A DNA stretch of 64,000 bases, taken from the NCBI GenBank assembly GCA_902826115.1, contig CADEDO010000002.1:1-64000 (forward strand), read 5' to 3'. Position 1 is the stretch's first letter; each line of letters starts with the position of its first letter. The position numbers were made by a program, and so were the translations under genes. Under the pieces are notes generated by a model. That model saw only the letters and a program-made list of their open reading frames with translations, searched no databases and was not told where the DNA came from. This document shows positions 55,654 to 64,000 of this stretch, in pieces. This DNA comes from an uncultured Nitrosomonas sp. (GTDB taxonomy: Bacteria > Pseudomonadota > Gammaproteobacteria > Burkholderiales > Nitrosomonadaceae).

Positions 55654-57021
55654 ATGAACAAAGGCTTTTGCTTGACACTGCCCAGTGCAGTGGGTCTGTT
55701 TCTCCTGGGTTTTAGTAGTTGGGTAAGCGCAGAAACTGCATCCACATTCAGTGAAGCACGTGTTGTTGCACAATATAATTACATCATTCACATCTTAGCG
55801 ATGTTGTTGGTTGGTTTTGGTTTTCTCATGGTATTTGTCCGTCGCTACGGATTTGGCGCTGTAACCGGCACCTATCTGGTTGTCGCAATTGGACTTCCTC
55901 TTTACATTCTATTACGTGCAAACGGTATTTTTGGTCACCAGCTATCCCCGCATACACTGGATGCGCTGCTATATGCCGAGCTATCGGTTGCTGCTGCCCT
56001 CATTGCCATGGGCGCTGTTTTAGGGCGTTTGCGCGTTTTTCAATATGCACTGCTGGCGCTTCTGGTGGTTCCACTTTATTTATTAAATGAATGGATAGTG
56101 CTCGATAATGCTTTCGGTTTCACTACGGGATTTAAGGATTCTGCTGGCTCAATCGTCATTCACGCATTTGGTGCCTATTTTGGATTAAGCATGTCGATTG
56201 TACTGACTACTGCTTATCAACGTAGCCAACCCATTGAATCGGATCATACGTCGGATCGTTTCGCCATGCTAGGTTCAATGGTGCTTTGGTTATTCTGGCC
56301 GAGTTTTGCCACCGCACTGGTTCCATTGGAAAATATGCCGCAAACTGTGGTCAATACGCTACTCGCACTCTCTGGCGCCACCATTGCCACGTATTTCCTC
56401 AGTTCCAAGTTGCATCATGGCAAAACTTCGATGGTCGATATGGCCAATGCGGCATTGGCAGGCGGTGTGGCCATCGGTTCTGTATGCGATATCGTAGCTC
56501 CTGCGGGTGCATTCGGCATTGGCTTATTGGCAGGTACCATTTCTGTTTTGGGTTATGTTTTTCTTCAACCTGTATTGGAATCAAAATTTAAAATCGTAGA
56601 TACTTGCGGTGTGCATAACTTGCACGGAATGCCCGGATTACTCGGTGGTTTAAGTGCACTGCTCATAGTTCCTGAAATCGCTGCAGCGCAATTAAGTGGC
56701 ATTGCCATCACTCTGGGCATCGCCATTGTCGGTGGTCTATTGGCAGGTGCTGTCATCAAAGCAACGGGCACTACCCGCGAACCTTATGAAGACAGCGTAG
56801 AATTCACGCATTTAGCAGGACCAGAAACTGACAAGCTTCCGCAACAATTGCAAGCTCGCATAGCAGTCCTGGAAAGCAGCGCTACCGCTACAAAACCCCA
56901 GATACCGATTGAATCGCCTGAAACAAAATCTCTGATTGTAAAATTAGAATCTCGCATCGCAGTCTTGGAAAACAAGATAGCCATGCAAAGTGAAAATACC
57001 GAAGAAAAACCGATTAATTGA
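55654..57021 (+). CDS. Rh50-type ammonium/CO2 channel
   Basis: A 455-residue Rhesus-type (Rh50) channel of the Amt/Rh family, the ammonia channel of nitrosomonads. A cleavable signal peptide (about 1-26) precedes 11 expected membrane segments. The paired pore histidines are at His170 (GSIVIHAFGAYFGL) and His324 (VHNLHGMPGLLGG), the numbering of the Nitrosomonas europaea protein, and Asp162 precedes the first. After the membrane part comes a tail of about 75 residues in which LxxRIAVLE occurs twice (about 399-407 and 431-439), likely a short coiled coil. The ATG at 55654 has AAGGAAG ahead; the longer frame does not look like protein. Confidence 0.94.
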   Translation: MNKGFCLTLPSAVGLFLLGFSSWVSAETASTFSEARVVAQYNYIIHILAMLLVGFGFLMVFVRRYGFGAVTGTYLVVAIGLPLYILLRANGIFGHQLSPHTLDALLYAELSVAAALIAMGAVLGRLRVFQYALLALLVVPLYLLNEWIVLDNAFGFTTGFKDSAGSIVIHAFGAYFGLSMSIVLTTAYQRSQPIESDHTSDRFAMLGSMVLWLFWPSFATALVPLENMPQTVVNTLLALSGATIATYFLSSKLHHGKTSMVDMANAALAGGVAIGSVCDIVAPAGAFGIGLLAGTISVLGYVFLQPVLESKFKIVDTCGVHNLHGMPGLLGGLSALLIVPEIAAAQLSGIAITLGIAIVGGLLAGAVIKATGTTREPYEDSVEFTHLAGPETDKLPQQLQARIAVLESSATATKPQIPIESPETKSLIVKLESRIAVLENKIAMQSENTEEKPIN

Positions 57022-57034
57022 TGATTCTTGTTGA

Positions 57035-57066
57035 TTAGGGTCAGTTAATCACTGACCCTAATTTGA
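57035..57066 (+). terminator. Rho-independent terminator after Rh50
   Basis: A perfect 11-bp stem, TTAGGGTCAGT with ACTGACCCTAA, and a 5-nt loop, followed by TTTGATTTT. It also lies at the end of the convergent small membrane protein gene. Confidence 0.85.
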
Positions 57067-57068
57067 TT

Positions 57069-57461
57069 TTATGCAAAAACAGCCGTCAGTTTTGCTAATA
57101 AACCCGTTAAGATGGGTTGGAATACACCCAAGAAGTTATTCAATTGCAGAACGCCCACGATCAGAATCAATAAACCACCGCCAACGATTCCATATTTAAG
57201 CCCCTGAGCAAAATTTGCCGATGCAGGCGCACGCGTGTAAGTTTGATTTGAGAATGCAAGAAATATTCTTAATATGCCGAGCAAAACACCCGCTGCCACA
57301 CATCCCAAGAACAAATGCAATGCACAATGCACTCTTTCAACTAAATTTTCTGCCGCCAACTCAAGACTTGAGAAGCGTAAACAAATCACGATCACAAGCA
57401 ACAAAACGATGGAGTTCCAAAAACCTCCAAATTTCGCTTTGATCTCACTTTCCATACTCAT
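57069..57461 (-). CDS. Small membrane protein, unknown
   Basis: I do not recognise this 130-residue protein. It has three hydrophobic segments (about 15-30, 45-68 and 92-125), with a short polar loop carrying NQTYTRAPASANFAQG. A good AGGGAGA lies eight bases before the ATG. It is convergent with the Rh50 gene and separated from it by a terminator, so it is not in the same operon. Confidence 0.65.
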   Translation of the reverse strand: MSMESEIKAKFGGFWNSIVLLLVIVICLRFSSLELAAENLVERVHCALHLFLGCVAAGVLLGILRIFLAFSNQTYTRAPASANFAQGLKYGIVGGGLLILIVGVLQLNNFLGVFQPILTGLLAKLTAVFA

Positions 57462-57923
57462 ATTTTTCTCCCTTTAAAATTATTAGTGACACTCAATGTT
57501 GATTGAATGAACGTGAATTCATTCAGTCATTTAGGCGTCGATTATTATTAACTTAACTTACTGATATCAATTATATTTATCATATTCTCACAACTTGAAA
57601 TCCTGATAATTATAGCTAAATTGACATTGATTGTAGTCATCCCAACCAACAAAATTATCGCAAATAAAAAAATGAATTTAAACATCATCCGAGCTTCACG
57701 ATACTGAAGTTACTGTGAAGTTTTTGTGATAACACAAGCAATCAAACAAAAAATCATAATCTATTGATTATCTATACTTAAATATGTTGAGAAAACAGAA
57801 ACCAAGAAAACACGGGGGAATCCGGCCTTATCTCTGAAAATGAATTGAGTGACTGTGTGCTACCTTCTCACTACACAATCTACCATTAATGGTTGCATTA
57901 ATACATTCCTGGGAGTCACCACA
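57462..57923. other. AT-rich gap before motA
   Basis: A 462-bp gap with an 8-bp hairpin (TGAATGAA/TTCATTCA, 57504-57525) and the small dyad TTGTGATAACACAA near 57722. It must hold promoters for motAB and the small membrane protein. I see no clear flagellar sigma factor motif and no gene. Confidence 0.4.
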
Positions 57924-58784
57924 ATGCTCGTTTCTATTGGCTACGTTATTATCATTATTTCTGTATTCGGCGGCTTTGCGCTAGCCGGCGGTCATCTTGC
58001 CTCCTTATGGCAACCCGTCGAGCTTCTCATGATCGGTGGTGGTGCTATTGGCTCATTTGTAGTGGGCAATTCGAGCAAGTCTCTTAAAGCAACTTTAAAA
58101 GCCTTACCGACAGTATTCAAAGGCTCTAAATATACCAAAGCACTTCATATGGATTTAATGACATTACTCTATGAAGTGCTTGGAAAAATTCGTAAAGAAG
58201 GTCTGATGTCCATTGAAGCGGATGTGGATGACCCCGCCAATAGTCCAATTTTTACCAAATACCCCACAATATTGGCTGATCACCATATCATAGAATTTAT
58301 CACAGATTACTTACGATTAATGGTAGGGGGTAACCTCAATTCACTGGAAATCGAGAATTTGATGGATGGTGAATTGGAAACACACCATCAGGAAGGTGAA
58401 GTGCCCATCCATACCATCGCAAAATTGGGTGACGGACTGCCCGCTTTTGGCATTGTTGCCGCCGTGATGGGCGTGGTGCATACCATGGAATCTGTTCACC
58501 TGCCTCCCGCAGAACTGGGCATTCTGATTGCAGCCGCGCTGGTGGGTACCTTTCTGGGCATCTTGCTGGCATATGGATTCGTTAGTCCATTAGCCGGTAA
58601 GCTAGAACACAATCTACACGAATCCAGCAAATTTCTGGAATGTATCAAAATTACCTTATTAGCCAATTTAAATGGTTATTCGCCGGTTTTGGCTATTGAG
58701 TTTGGCCGCAAAGTTTTATTTACAACCGAACGCCCCTCTTTCCTTGAACTGGAAGAGCATGTCAAACAAAGTAAAGCAAAATAA
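57924..58784 (+). CDS. motA: Flagellar motor stator protein MotA
   Basis: The proton-channel stator subunit with MotB. Translation from the ATG at 57924 (286 residues, MLVSIGYVIIIISVFGG) is favoured by GGGAG eight bases ahead. Four membrane segments are expected; the conserved cytoplasmic and pore segments include LPAFGIVAAVMGVVHTM and LGTFLGILLAYGFVSPLA-like sequence. It is followed by motB 41 nt later. Confidence 0.95.
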   Translation: MLVSIGYVIIIISVFGGFALAGGHLASLWQPVELLMIGGGAIGSFVVGNSSKSLKATLKALPTVFKGSKYTKALHMDLMTLLYEVLGKIRKEGLMSIEADVDDPANSPIFTKYPTILADHHIIEFITDYLRLMVGGNLNSLEIENLMDGELETHHQEGEVPIHTIAKLGDGLPAFGIVAAVMGVVHTMESVHLPPAELGILIAAALVGTFLGILLAYGFVSPLAGKLEHNLHESSKFLECIKITLLANLNGYSPVLAIEFGRKVLFTTERPSFLELEEHVKQSKAK

Positions 58785-58825
58785 TCATTTCATATTAACG
58801 TTTCATTTGAATTGCGGAAAAATAT

Positions 58826-59761
58826 ATGGCTGACGATCTTGCACAGCGACCTATCGTTATCAAACGGATTAAGAAGGTAGCTGGTGGCCACCACGGCGGG
58901 GCCTGGAAAATTGCTTATGCTGACTTTGTCACCGCAATGATGGCATTCTTTCTATTGATGTGGCTACTCAGTGCAGCATCAAAAAGCACGTTGTATGGCA
59001 TCTCCGATTACTTTAAAACACCGCTAAAAGTTGCCCTGGCAGGTGGCTCCGGTAGTGGCGATCGAGATGCCGTTCTGAAAGGTGGTGGTCAAGATTTCTC
59101 GCGCCAGGAGGGACAAGTACAAAAAGGAATCATTAATGAAGATAAAGCCAAGCGCGAAGCCAAGAAAATTAAGCGCGAGCGTGCTGAACTCATGAAATTG
59201 GAAGGGCTTAAAAAGAAAATAGAATCCGCTATTGAAGCCAATCCCTCCTTGAAGAAATTTGAAAACCAGCTATTACTTGATATCACTACCGATGGACTCA
59301 GAATCCAAATTGTCGATGAGCAGAACCGTCCCATGTTCGCACTGAGTAAAGCGGAATTACAGCCTTATACGAAGACCATTTTGCGCGAAATTGGCAAAAT
59401 GCTGAACGAAGTAACCAACAAAATCAGCTTGTCGGGTCATACTGATGCAAAACCCTACCCAACCGGTGACAAAGGCTATAGCAATTGGGAGTTATCCGCG
59501 GATCGCGCAAATGCTTCGCGACGGGAGTTGATTACCGGAGGCATGGATACTCAAAAAGTTCTGAAAGTAGTAGGTTTATCTTCTGCCGTTCTGTTTGATA
59601 AGGAAGATCCCCTCAATCCGATCAATCGCCGGATCAGCATCGTTGTCATGAATGAGAAAGCTGAAAAAGCCGTCACCATGGATAATCCAACCCTGGACAT
59701 TGATGTAGACGACGATCCCGATGCCGAGTTGATACAAAACCCGGGATCCAATGCTCAATAA
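58826..59761 (+). CDS. motB: Flagellar motor protein MotB
   Basis: The stator partner that anchors MotA to peptidoglycan. A single membrane segment (about 34-51) follows the proton-binding Asp33 (YADFVTAMMAFFLLMW). The OmpA-like peptidoglycan-binding domain (about 150-290) has LSGHTDAKPYPTG and NWELSADRANASRRE. Between them is a charged plug/linker (AKREAKKIKRERAELMK). 311 residues. Confidence 0.96.
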   Translation: MADDLAQRPIVIKRIKKVAGGHHGGAWKIAYADFVTAMMAFFLLMWLLSAASKSTLYGISDYFKTPLKVALAGGSGSGDRDAVLKGGGQDFSRQEGQVQKGIINEDKAKREAKKIKRERAELMKLEGLKKKIESAIEANPSLKKFENQLLLDITTDGLRIQIVDEQNRPMFALSKAELQPYTKTILREIGKMLNEVTNKISLSGHTDAKPYPTGDKGYSNWELSADRANASRRELITGGMDTQKVLKVVGLSSAVLFDKEDPLNPINRRISIVVMNEKAEKAVTMDNPTLDIDVDDDPDAELIQNPGSNAQ

Positions 59762-59785
59762 ATTCGATAATTGTCATAGAGATCA

Positions 59786-60538
59786 ATGCTAAAACTTCAA
59801 CATTCAACACTCAAAGCTTTATTGACTCAAATCATAGCTACGCTAATCATTGGTCTATTTGTCATGGCTCAATCGACGATTACCCTGAGTTTATTTGAAT
59901 GGAGCGTGTTGCAAGGCTTGCTAGCAGGGCTTATCAGTTACTGCCTCAGAATGCCTGCGTGGTGGATTTTTATTCATCTGGCGTTTATTCCCCTTGCCAT
60001 CGCTACACTGGCATTAGAAATCTCTTCGCTATGGTTTTTATCGCTGTTCCTCTGTTTACTGCTGATTTATGGAAAAACATACAAAACCCAAGTACCGCTT
60101 TATCTCTCCAGCAAAAATGTAAATGTTGTACTTGACACATTATTACCCAAGCAGGAACAGTTCTCTTTTGTTGATTTGGGGAGTGGTTGTGGTGGCTTAT
60201 TGAATAACCTGGCCAAAGTCCACAAAAATGGCCTTTTCTATGGCATTGAATCTGCACCACTGCCGCTATTGATTAGTAAGCTGCGAAGCTTGCCGAATCA
60301 CGGTTCGTGTCAAATATTTTGGGGAAGTTTCTGGGAATACGATCTGTCGCAATATGATGTCGTCTATGCCTATCTGTCGCCGATTCCGATGGAATCTCTC
60401 TGGCGTAAAGTCAGCAAGGAAATGCGCCCGGGAAGCCTGTTGATTAGCAATACATTCCTAATTCCAGGTGTTACGCCACACAAAAGCATCCAATTGAATG
60501 ATTTCTCAAACTCCACGTTGTATTTATGGAAAATATAA
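59786..60538 (+). CDS. Membrane-anchored class I methyltransferase
   Basis: A 250-residue protein with an N-terminal membrane part (about three or four segments within residues 12-98) and a C-terminal Rossmann-type methyltransferase domain. Motif I is FVDLGSGCGGLLNNLA, the acidic end of strand 2 is GIESAPLP, and DVVYAYLSPIP lies where motif IV is expected. The substrate is unknown. It follows motB by 24 nt and could be co-transcribed, although a flagellar role is not implied. It ends in the bidirectional hairpin shared with cysS. Confidence 0.8.
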   Translation: MLKLQHSTLKALLTQIIATLIIGLFVMAQSTITLSLFEWSVLQGLLAGLISYCLRMPAWWIFIHLAFIPLAIATLALEISSLWFLSLFLCLLLIYGKTYKTQVPLYLSSKNVNVVLDTLLPKQEQFSFVDLGSGCGGLLNNLAKVHKNGLFYGIESAPLPLLISKLRSLPNHGSCQIFWGSFWEYDLSQYDVVYAYLSPIPMESLWRKVSKEMRPGSLLISNTFLIPGVTPHKSIQLNDFSNSTLYLWKI

Positions 60539-60562
60539 ATTCTGCGTAATCACGCAGAATTT
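60537..60562. terminator. Bidirectional terminator
   Basis: An AAATTCTGCGT stem with ACGCAGAATTT, and a 4-nt loop, between the convergent methyltransferase and cysS genes. The AT base of the stem gives T-rich exits on both strands. Confidence 0.7.
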
Positions 60563-61943
60563 ATTGACGCCGCCAAGTCGTTCCCTGCGAACTATCTTCG
60601 AGCAGAATACCTTTATCCAACAGCCCTTTGCGGATCGCATCGGCGTCTGAATAACGGCCTTCTTTGCGTGCAGTGATACGTTGCTGAATCAAACTCTCGA
60701 TCGCATCCTGGGTTAAAGTATCCGAGTCATTGGTAGCGATCTTGTTTTGCAGATAATCCTGCGGATTCTGCTGCAACAATCCCAATAAACCACCCAGTGC
60801 TTTCAATAAACTCGCATTAGTCCGTGAACCGGTTTTATTGATATCACTGGCCAGCTCAAACAATACTGCAATGGCTTCGGGCGTATTGAAATCATCATTC
60901 ATCGCCGCTTTGAATTTCTGAGCAGGGCCGCTCTCCCAATTGATGTCCGCCGTATCAACCGAGTCCACTTCCTTAAGGGAAATATATAAACGATCAAGCG
61001 CCAGCTTGGTATCTTTGAGATGCTGGTCAGAGTAATTTAATGGGCTGCGATAATGCGCACGTAAAATAAAGAAGCGCACGACTTCCGGTTGATAATGTTT
61101 GAGTATCTCGCGAACAGTAAAAAAGTTACCCAAAGATTTTGACATCTTTTCATTATCAACACGCACAAAGCCGTTATGCATCCAGTAATTAACAAATGGA
61201 TGGTCATGCGCTCCCTCACTCTGGGCAATTTCATTTTCATGATGAGGAAATTGTAAATCCTGTCCCCCGCCATGAATATCAAATTGCCACCCCAGGAGCT
61301 GTTCGCTCATGGCGGAACATTCAATATGCCAACCAGGGCGCCCTCTTCCCCATGGAGAATCCCAAAAAGGCTCTCCGGGTTTTGCCGCTTTCCACAATAC
61401 AAAATCCAATGGATCTTTTTTATTCACATCAATATCCACACGCTCACCGGCGCGCAAATCATCCAGGGATTTCCCCGAAAGTTTTCCATAACTGGGAAAA
61501 TCATGCACGGAATAATAAACATCGCCATTACTGGCAGGGTAAGCCAGTTTTTTTTCCACCAATATACGGATCATATTGATCATATGCTCCACATAACCGG
61601 TTGCACGAGGCTCATGAGTAGGTGATAAAACACCCAGTGCGATAGAATCTTCATTCATTGCCTGGATAAAACGATTCGTCAAGGTTTCAATTGACTCACT
61701 ATTTTCTAGTGCACGCTTAATAATCTTGTCATCAATATCGGTAATATTACGCACATAGCTGACGTCAAATCCATTCGCTTTGAACCAGCGCACAACGGTG
61801 TCAAATACAACCAGAACTCTCGCATGCCCTAAATGACAATAGTCATAAACGGTCATGCCACACACATATATTTTTACCTTACCGGGTATTAATGGCACAA
61901 AATCTTGTTTTTCTCGAACAATTGAGTTATAAATTTTAAGCAT
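60561..61943 (-). CDS. cysS: Cysteinyl-tRNA synthetase
   Basis: Charges tRNA-Cys. The 460-residue class I synthetase has the HIGH-type HLGHARV and KMSKSLGNF motifs and the zinc ligands C29 ([18 protein letters not shown]), Cys in [10 protein letters not shown] and [15 protein letters not shown]. The ATG is preceded by a short leader. It is divergent from the two cyclophilin genes. Confidence 0.97.
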   Translation of the reverse strand: MLKIYNSIVREKQDFVPLIPGKVKIYVCGMTVYDYCHLGHARVLVVFDTVVRWFKANGFDVSYVRNITDIDDKIIKRALENSESIETLTNRFIQAMNEDSIALGVLSPTHEPRATGYVEHMINMIRILVEKKLAYPASNGDVYYSVHDFPSYGKLSGKSLDDLRAGERVDIDVNKKDPLDFVLWKAAKPGEPFWDSPWGRGRPGWHIECSAMSEQLLGWQFDIHGGGQDLQFPHHENEIAQSEGAHDHPFVNYWMHNGFVRVDNEKMSKSLGNFFTVREILKHYQPEVVRFFILRAHYRSPLNYSDQHLKDTKLALDRLYISLKEVDSVDTADINWESGPAQKFKAAMNDDFNTPEAIAVLFELASDINKTGSRTNASLLKALGGLLGLLQQNPQDYLQNKIATNDSDTLTQDAIESLIQQRITARKEGRYSDADAIRKGLLDKGILLEDSSQGTTWRRQ

Positions 61944-62088
61944 GGGATAATAGATAAAATTGTGGAGTTACCTATCTTCTTGATAGAATTCCGGGCGTTC
62001 CTGATTGAAGCGCAAATATTCAATGAGTATAACATAACGTCAGATCGAAACTCTTGCCCTCTATCTCCGATATCTAACAGGATTAAAC

Positions 62089-62679
62089 ATGCGAATACGC
62101 CAGCTTCTGATTTCCCTAGTATTGATTTCAGCCACTATTAATGTATATGCCACTAACATTAGCGTTGAAATGAAAACGAATCTCGGGAACGTAGTGCTCG
62201 AGCTTTATCCAGACAAGGCACCTAAGACAGTTGAGAATTTCTTAAAGTATGTTGAAGATGGATTTTATAAAAATACAGTATTTCATCGCGTAATCCCTGG
62301 CTTCATGATTCAAGGAGGAGGTTTCGATACGGCGCTTAAACAAAAACCAACTCGATCACCTGTTCAGAATGAGGCTGATAATGGTTTAAAAAATGAGGTT
62401 GGAACAATAGCCATGGCGCGCACTCAAGATCCACATTCTGCTAGCGCACAATTTTTTATTAATGTTGCCAACAATGAATTTCTTAATTTTAAGGCTCCCA
62501 ATCAAAAGGGATATGGTTATGCTGTATTTGGCAAAGTAACTCAGGGTATTGATATTGTAAATAAAATTGCATCAATCCCAACGGGATCAGGTGGTCCATT
62601 TTCAGGTGATGTGCCTAAAAGCACTGTCATTATTGAAGATATCGTTAAATTACCCATTCCTGAGAAAAATATTCAATAA
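62089..62679 (+). CDS. ppiA: Periplasmic cyclophilin-type peptidyl-prolyl isomerase
   Basis: A 196-residue protein with a signal peptide (about 1-22) and a cyclophilin domain: [28 protein letters not shown] and YAVFGKVTQGID. It speeds cis/trans proline isomerisation in periplasmic folding. The cytosolic paralogue follows 30 nt later; the two domains are alike in almost every motif, so the pair probably arose by tandem duplication. Confidence 0.93.
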   Translation: MRIRQLLISLVLISATINVYATNISVEMKTNLGNVVLELYPDKAPKTVENFLKYVEDGFYKNTVFHRVIPGFMIQGGGFDTALKQKPTRSPVQNEADNGLKNEVGTIAMARTQDPHSASAQFFINVANNEFLNFKAPNQKGYGYAVFGKVTQGIDIVNKIASIPTGSGGPFSGDVPKSTVIIEDIVKLPIPEKNIQ

Positions 62680-62709
62680 GAAGAATCAAAAACTAATACA
62701 AGGATTGAT

Positions 62710-63201
62710 ATGGTCAGATTACAAACCAATTTTGGCGTCATAAAACTTGAACTTGACAGCGAAAATGCCCCTGAAACTGTACAAAATTTTCTGAATTACG
62801 TGAACAGCGGATTCTATGACAACACCTTGTTTCATCGTGTGATTGATGATTTTATGATTCAGGGGGGGGGATTTGAACCGGGCATGAAGCAAAAGAAACC
62901 ACAAGCCCCCATAAAGAACGAAGCGGCTAATGGACTCAAAAACGACGCTTATACCATAGCAATGGCTCGCACTGCAGATGTACATTCTGCCACAGCACAA
63001 TTTTTTATCAATGTAACCAGCAATGGATTCCTCAATTACAAATCACCTTCTGCGCAAGGCTATGGTTACTGCGTGTTTGGCAAGGTTGTGGAAGGACAGG
63101 ATATCGTGGATAAAATTAAGAAAGTAAAAACCGGTGATTATGCCGGCCACCAGAATGTTCCGCTTGAAGATGTCATCATTCAGAAAGCTGAAGTTGAATA
63201 A
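62710..63201 (+). CDS. ppiB: Cytoplasmic cyclophilin-type peptidyl-prolyl isomerase
   Basis: A 163-residue cyclophilin without a signal peptide. Motifs: [29 protein letters not shown] and [17 protein letters not shown]. It is the cytosolic counterpart of the upstream paralogue, lying 30 nt after it, and AAGG precedes the ATG. Confidence 0.95.
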   Translation: MVRLQTNFGVIKLELDSENAPETVQNFLNYVNSGFYDNTLFHRVIDDFMIQGGGFEPGMKQKKPQAPIKNEAANGLKNDAYTIAMARTADVHSATAQFFINVTSNGFLNYKSPSAQGYGYCVFGKVVEGQDIVDKIKKVKTGDYAGHQNVPLEDVIIQKAEVE

Positions 63202-63262
63202 TTACTCAACAATTGCTCTTTAATTCCGGTGCAATTTAAAAGCAGGTAATCGTGGTGGGGGA

Positions 63263-64000
63263 TTATGATAATCCTCTAGCCAAGTCAGCTTGCAGATCTT
63301 GCACCGCTTCCAAGCCAACCGCAATACGCAACAAACCATCTGAAATACCCGCGGCATCCCGTGCTTCTTGACTGATACGAGCATGGGTTGTTGTTGCAGG
63401 GTGAGTCAGCGTGCTTTTTGCATCACCAAGATTGGCAGTAATCGATATCAGACGTGCTGAGTCGATGACTCTCCACGCAGCTTCTCTGCCTCCTTTCACT
63501 TCAAAGGTAACAATACCACCACCCGATTTCTGCTGGTGTTTTGCCAATTCATGTTGTGGATGAGACATCAGTCCGGGATAAAACACACGCATTACATTTG
63601 GTTGAGATTCGAGCCATTGAGCCATTTGCAAGGCATTGGCTGAATGTGCTTCCACGCGAATTTTGAGTGTTTCAAGACCTTTCAGGATGACCCAGGCATT
63701 GAATGCGCTCAACGTCGGCCCGGCCGTGCGCAAGAATCCATAGATCCCCCCATCCATCAGTAAATCCCGCTTGCCTAATACCGCACCACCCAATACCCTG
63801 CCCTGTCCATCCAAATACTTAGTGGCTGAATGGATGACGATATCGGCACCTAACTCAAGGGGTTTCTGCAAGATCGGCGTGCAAAAACAATTATCGACCG
63901 CCAACCAAATACCGGCTTTCTTAGCAACTTTCGATAATTCAGTGATATCTGAAACCTCCGTTAATGGATTAGAAGGCGTTTCCAGAAAAAACAGTTTGGT
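63263..64000 (-). CDS. metZ: O-succinylhomoserine sulfhydrylase (partial at right edge)
   Basis: The C-terminal 245 or so residues of a PLP-dependent Cys/Met metabolism enzyme; the frame stays open to the window's right edge, so the N-terminal part is outside. LFFLETPSNPLTEVSDI, then AVDNCFCTPILQKPLELGADIV, and the PLP lysine in HSATKYLDGQGRVLGGAV are typical. The DGQGRVLGG segment favours MetZ over MetB or MetC. It makes homocysteine directly from sulfide; the final methylation may use B12-dependent MetH elsewhere, which would give the cobalamin operon a purpose. Confidence 0.9.
   Translation of the reverse strand, partial: TKLFFLETPSNPLTEVSDITELSKVAKKAGIWLAVDNCFCTPILQKPLELGADIVIHSATKYLDGQGRVLGGAVLGKRDLLMDGGIYGFLRTAGPTLSAFNAWVILKGLETLKIRVEAHSANALQMAQWLESQPNVMRVFYPGLMSHPQHELAKHQQKSGGGIVTFEVKGGREAAWRVIDSARLISITANLGDAKSTLTHPATTTHARISQEARDAAGISDGLLRIAVGLEAVQDLQADLARGLS

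Overview
The window looks like chromosomal DNA of a betaproteobacterial ammonia oxidiser close to Nitrosomonas. The best single marker is an Rh50-type ammonium/CO2 channel (55654-57021) whose paired pore histidines fall at residues 170 and 324, the numbering known from the Nitrosomonas europaea protein. A BtuM-type vitamin B12 importer, class Ia ribonucleotide reductase with ATP cones, the pepA-holC-valS cluster, MetZ and the moderate GC content agree with this. Species cannot be fixed from the window alone.

Layout. 1-5750 is an accessory stretch: a two-TM protein, a GC-rich RTX protein, a PepSY-like secreted protein and a three-TM protein, with two decayed tRNA-Asn-like sequences at about 384-426 and 4356-4422 bracketing about 4 kb. 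5754-15313 (minus strand) is a ten-gene cobalamin salvage operon, btuB-btuM-bluB-cbiB-cobD-cobQ-cobU-cobT-cobC-cobS, behind a cobalamin riboswitch (about 15461-15640) and a good sigma70-type promoter. 15781-21318 holds two MFS transporters, a secreted unknown, a 49-residue lipoprotein and fumC. 21544-23659 is a small accessory patch: a RelE-family toxin gene split by a 99-bp MITE-like insertion next to its intact antitoxin gene, and a ParA-like ATPase with a small partner. 23683-27779 is nrdAB. 28135-30200 is lemA plus two TPM-domain genes. 30251-43825 mixes housekeeping genes (valS, holC, pepA, serB, NAD-malic enzyme, a truncated haemoglobin) with three cyclic-di-GMP proteins (HD-GYP, HDOD-GGDEF, CACHE-like-HAMP-GGDEF). 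43832-51931 is housekeeping: SH3 lipoprotein, CcsA/YpjD-like protein, ffh, dut, coaBC, radC, an L,D-transpeptidase, tadA, prmB. 52294-55320 is a rubrerythrin / Fe-S protein-DUF3501 fusion / CNP1 lipoprotein group. 55654-57461 is Rh50 with a convergent small membrane protein. 57924-60538 is motAB plus a membrane-anchored methyltransferase; 60561-63201 is cysS and two cyclophilins; the right edge cuts metZ.

How the genes work together. The cobalamin operon takes corrinoids across the outer membrane (BtuB) and inner membrane (BtuM, replacing the BtuCDF ABC importer), makes the lower ligand (BluB), attaches the aminopropanol arm (CobD, CbiB) and assembles the nucleotide loop (CobU, CobT, CobC, CobS). 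No corrin-ring genes and no corrinoid adenosyltransferase gene are in the window, so it reads as import and remodelling rather than de novo synthesis. Ribonucleotide reductase here is the B12-independent class Ia, so the B12 user lies elsewhere.

The most unusual local structures are the MITE-split toxin gene with a 5-bp target duplication, a pair of about 147-bp inverted-repeat elements in opposite orientations (21347-21494 and 47080-47226), a second repeat family with GCTGATTAATTC ends (18036-18178, 35376-35435), the tRNA-Asn-like bracket round the RTX gene, and the Fe-S/DUF3501 fusion. I found no CRISPR array, rRNA, intact tRNA, transposase or integrase gene.
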